From assembly GCA_003530935.1 (NCBI GenBank), contig DPEO01000107.1, positions 1 through 7,221 on the forward strand: a stretch of 7,221 bases of DNA. The letters are read 5' to 3'. This stretch comes from Desulfomicrobiaceae bacterium (lineage in GTDB: Bacteria > Desulfobacterota > Desulfovibrionia > Desulfovibrionales > Desulfomicrobiaceae). Under the pieces are notes generated by a model. That model did not search any database. It was not told the origin of the DNA and was given only the letters and a program-made list of their open reading frames with translations. Numbering within the stretch: position 1 is the first letter of the stretch; each line of letters opens with the position of its first letter. The translations under genes were made by a program, and so were the position numbers. Below are positions 5,467 through 7,221 of the stretch, piece after piece.

Positions 5467-6203
5467 TCCATTTCGGCCATGAGTGCATCGGGAAGGTCGA
5501 AGTTGGCATACACGTTCTGCACGTCATCGTGGTCTTCCAGGGCGTCGTAGAGCTTGAGCATCTTGCGGCCCGTCTCTTCGTCCAAGGCCACCGTGTTTTG
5601 CGGGATCATGGTGATCTCCGCAGTGGTAGCGTCCAGCCCCGCAGCCTCGAAGGCCGCCTTGACCGCCGGGAAGTCTTCCGGAGCGCAGCGCGCCTGCCAT
5701 ACGTCCCCGTCGTCCACCACGTCTTCCAGACCGGCGTCGAGCCCGGCCTCAAGAATGGCCTCCTCGTCCAAGTCCTTGGGGAACTCGAACACCCCTTTCT
5801 TGTCGAACATCCAGGCCACGCAACCGGCCGCGCCGAGGCTGCCTCCGTTTTTGCTCAAGATATGACGCACATCCGCCACGGTGCGGTTCTTGTTGTCCGT
5901 GACCGCTTCGATGAGCAGCGCCACACCGCCGGGGCCGTAGCCCTCGTACACGATCTCTTCCAAGGCGTCGCTGGCCAGTTCGCCCGTGCCTTTCTTGATG
6001 GCGGTCTCGATTTTGTCCTTGGGCAGATTCACGGCCTTGGCCGCCTCGATGGCGGCGCGCAGACGCGGGTTGGCATCAGGATCGCCACCGGTTTTCGCGG
6101 CCAGGATGATTTCCTTGGTCACCTTGGTGAACATCTTGCCGCGCTTGGCGTCCTGACGGCCCTTCCGATGCTGGATGTTTTTCCACTTACTATGTCCTGC
6201 CAT
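5463..6203 (-). CDS. yebC: YebC/PmpR family protein (DUF28, TACO1-like)
   Basis: A conserved cytoplasmic protein long annotated as a transcriptional regulator; later work on the family links it to translation, easing ribosome stalling at proline-rich stretches (as the mitochondrial homologue TACO1 does). The 246-aa length is typical. Seen: the strongly conserved N-terminus MAGHSKWKNIQHRKGRQDAK (1-20), the KMFTKVTKEI segment, NPRLRAAIEAAKAVNLPKD (45-63), the family signature YEGYGPGGVALLIE (86-99), NRTVADVRH, and SKNGGSLGAAGCVAWMF (117-133). GAGGAG stands 4 nt before the ATG. Its first 14 bases overlap the end of rlmE, and its stop overlaps the ruvC start. Linkage yebC-ruvC is also found in E. 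coli, so this arrangement is ancient rather than local. Confidence 0.97.
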   Translation of the reverse strand: MAGHSKWKNIQHRKGRQDAKRGKMFTKVTKEIILAAKTGGDPDANPRLRAAIEAAKAVNLPKDKIETAIKKGTGELASDALEEIVYEGYGPGGVALLIEAVTDNKNRTVADVRHILSKNGGSLGAAGCVAWMFDKKGVFEFPKDLDEEAILEAGLDAGLEDVVDDGDVWQARCAPEDFPAVKAAFEAAGLDATTAEITMIPQNTVALDEETGRKMLKLYDALEDHDDVQNVYANFDLPDALMAEME

Positions 6204-6831
6204 GGGTCTCCTCGTGATGGGGGGATAGATACCGCGGATCCCGCTCGCGCAGCCCCAGGCCCACGATGAAGATCTCTTTGCTCTCCGACCGCGAACTCTT
6301 GGGCTTGAACAAGCTCACCCGCTCGAAAAATGGTTTGATGCTGCGCACAAACCCCGGGGCATCGGGACCTTCGAAAATCTTGGCCACAAAATGCCCGCCC
6401 AAACCCAGCCAGCGCATGGCCACCGTATAGGCGGCCTCCACCAGCGCCAAAGATCGGGACTGATCCGTAATACGGCTCCCCGTGGTCTTGGGGGCCATGT
6501 CGCTGAGCACCACCGCAAAGGGCGCCGCCTGGGCAAGCACCCCCTCCACCTCGGCCGCAGGCGCGAGCATATCCGTCACCAGAAAACATACTTGAGGCGG
6601 AAATGCCGTGTCCGTAGGGTTGAGATCCACGGCGACGACCTGGCCTTTGGGGCCCACGCGCTCGGCAGCGTACAGCGTCCAGGATCCAGGGGTGGCGCCC
6701 AGGTCGAGCACCCGTTGCCCCGGACGCAAGATCCGCAGTGCCTTGTCCATCTCCTGGAGCTTGTATACGGAACGGGCGGGATAGTGCTCGGCCTTGGCCT
6801 TGCGAAAATAATAGTCCCGATAGGTTTTCAT
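6190..6831 (-). CDS. rlmE: 23S rRNA (uridine-2'-O)-methyltransferase RlmE (FtsJ/RrmJ)
   Basis: SAM-dependent enzyme that 2'-O-methylates the A-loop uridine of 23S rRNA (U2552 in E. coli), a late step of 50S maturation. The 213-aa length is typical. Seen: the Rossmann-fold SAM motif VLDLGATPGSW at 41-51 (family usually LGAAPGGW), the acidic end of strand 2 in VAVDLNP (66-72), and the catalytic K-D-K-E tetrad at Lys24 (VYK), Asp111 (LSDMAP), Lys151 (VAKIFEG) and Glu186 (SKEIFIV). The ATG at 6831 is chosen because the family begins near here and AGAGGA lies 4 nt upstream; the open frame continues further but without a start and through the promoter. First gene of the operon; its last 14 bases overlap yebC. 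Confidence 0.96.
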   Translation of the reverse strand: MKTYRDYYFRKAKAEHYPARSVYKLQEMDKALRILRPGQRVLDLGATPGSWTLYAAERVGPKGQVVAVDLNPTDTAFPPQVCFLVTDMLAPAAEVEGVLAQAAPFAVVLSDMAPKTTGSRITDQSRSLALVEAAYTVAMRWLGLGGHFVAKIFEGPDAPGFVRSIKPFFERVSLFKPKSSRSESKEIFIVGLGLRERDPRYLSPHHEETHGRT

Positions 6832-6840
6832 GCTGTCCTC

Positions 6841-6857
6841 TGGGGCGACCAGCCCCA
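6841..6857 (-). promoter_or_regulatory. Small hairpin directly before the rlmE ribosome binding site
   Basis: TGGGGC and GCCCCA form a perfect 6-bp stem with a 5-nt loop, and the 3' arm abuts the rlmE Shine-Dalgarno GAGGA. In the predicted leader of about 31 nt the hairpin would occupy most of the RNA in front of the ribosome binding site. It may stabilise the 5' end or tune initiation; chance is possible in GC-rich DNA. Confidence 0.4.
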
Positions 6858-6868
6858 CGAAAGTGGTT

Positions 6869-6897
6869 TTTATGCCAGTCCGTCCCCATCGTGTAAA
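6869..6897 (-). promoter_or_regulatory. Sigma-70-type promoter of the rlmE-yebC-ruvCAB-thyX operon
   Basis: On the minus strand a -35 box TTTACA (6897-6892, 5 of 6 consensus) is followed after exactly 17 bp by a -10 CATAAA (6874-6869) that carries the extended TG motif (TGGCATAAA). The predicted start is near 6862, giving a leader of about 31 nt before the rlmE ATG. The -10 box overlaps the presumed ATG of the divergent plus-strand gene. Confidence 0.55.
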
Positions 6898-7221
6898 GAT
6901 TCGAGATGAGCTCGGCCGCAGCCAAAGCCTGGCGGACGGCCCGCAGTGTTTTGCCTGGGAAGGCGCAGGGACGGCCGTGCTCGTGCTGGGCGCAGGCCCC
7001 GCCCCGCACGCAACCCAGCGTCTGATAGGTGAAGCCGCCCCGGTGTTCCTGCTGGAAGCGCCGGGAGTCGCCCGGCAGATGCCTGACCCATGGCATGCCG
7101 CCATCCCGCCCGCCTGGCAGCGCATCCGCCCCCAGGATCTTGCCCGCCTGCCGGCCTGCCGTCACCTCAGCTATCTCCCCGGACTGCGGCTTTTTCCTTC
7201 CTTTTGGCAGCCAGTGCTGGC
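6872..7221 (+). CDS. Unrecognised protein, N-terminal part; C-terminus beyond window
   Basis: An open frame of 116 codons with no stop runs to the right edge, diverging from rlmE. Codon use is like the neighbouring genes (G/C in third positions), which supports a real gene. Residues 34-43 (TAVLVLGAGP) form a hydrophobic strand ending in a Gly-rich turn, and 57-64 (PVFLLEAP) a second strand ending in an acidic residue, an arrangement seen in Rossmann-like nucleotide- or SAM-binding folds. A later stretch has many aromatic and proline residues (PGLRLFPSFWQP, 103-114). The overall look recalls N-terminal parts of glycosyltransferase-like/CgeB proteins of sulfate reducers, but that is a vague resemblance and no function is assigned. 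Start uncertain: ATG 6872 has only a weak GTGG upstream; an in-frame ATG at 6830, overlapping the rlmE start, is the alternative. Confidence 0.7.
   Translation, partial: MPVRPHRVKIRDELGRSQSLADGPQCFAWEGAGTAVLVLGAGPAPHATQRLIGEAAPVFLLEAPGVARQMPDPWHAAIPPAWQRIRPQDLARLPACRHLSYLPGLRLFPSFWQPVL

Noticed and set aside
5529..6269. 246-codon plus-strand frame opposite yebC
   Set aside because: Shadow of yebC, whose family signature on the minus strand is unmistakable.
6190..7125. A longer rlmE start (311 codons) reaching into the divergent gene
   Set aside because: The extra N-terminal residues have no counterpart in RlmE, would cross the promoter, and the internal ATG at 6831 has a good Shine-Dalgarno sequence and matches the family N-terminus.
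1..7221. Mobile elements, CRISPR, toxin-antitoxin or defence genes
   Set aside because: No transposase, integrase, direct-repeat array, tRNA or attachment-like repeat is visible. All complete genes are housekeeping, and their codon use is even across the window.

Overview
The window looks like a core-chromosome segment of a GC-rich Gram-negative bacterium. The best guess is a sulfate-reducing member of the Desulfovibrionales (Desulfobacterota). That rests on the character of the proteins (ThyX rather than ThyA within the genes seen, a divergent DnaA, the style of the NAD kinase and RuvABC) and on strong G/C preference at third codon positions. It is an inference from recollection, not a database match. 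No mobile element, CRISPR array, rRNA or tRNA was found.

Layout from right to left, since almost everything is on the minus strand. At 6872-7221 a plus-strand gene of unrecognised function runs off the right edge. Diverging from it is a compact six-gene unit at 6831-2709: rlmE (23S rRNA 2'-O-methyltransferase), yebC (translation/regulatory factor), ruvC, ruvA, ruvB (complete Holliday-junction resolvasome) and thyX (flavin-dependent thymidylate synthase). Neighbouring genes overlap by 14 or 4 bp or are separated by 7-13 bp, and every start but the two ATGA-type overlaps has a clear Shine-Dalgarno sequence. A good sigma-70-like promoter lies in front of rlmE and a textbook intrinsic terminator lies just after thyX, so the unit has visible ends. 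It joins ribosome maturation and translation quality with recombination repair and dTMP supply.

Between thyX and the next gene lies about 490 bp of non-coding DNA (2166-2656), much of it AT-rich in an otherwise GC-rich window. It holds one perfect DnaA box (TTATCCACA), a run of T-tracts spaced about one helical turn apart, and several short repeats and palindromes. Downstream of it are a divergent dnaA-family gene (2165-846) and, 50 bp later, an NAD kinase gene (795 to beyond the left edge). The nadK Shine-Dalgarno sequence is partly buried in a perfect 8-bp hairpin.

Most of the window is ordinary housekeeping. The part that deserves a second look is the dnaA-like gene without dnaN beside it, with altered residues in its DNA-contacting and ATP-sensing motifs, together with the AT-rich, DnaA-box-bearing region in front of it. 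That region could be an autoregulatory region or part of a replication origin.
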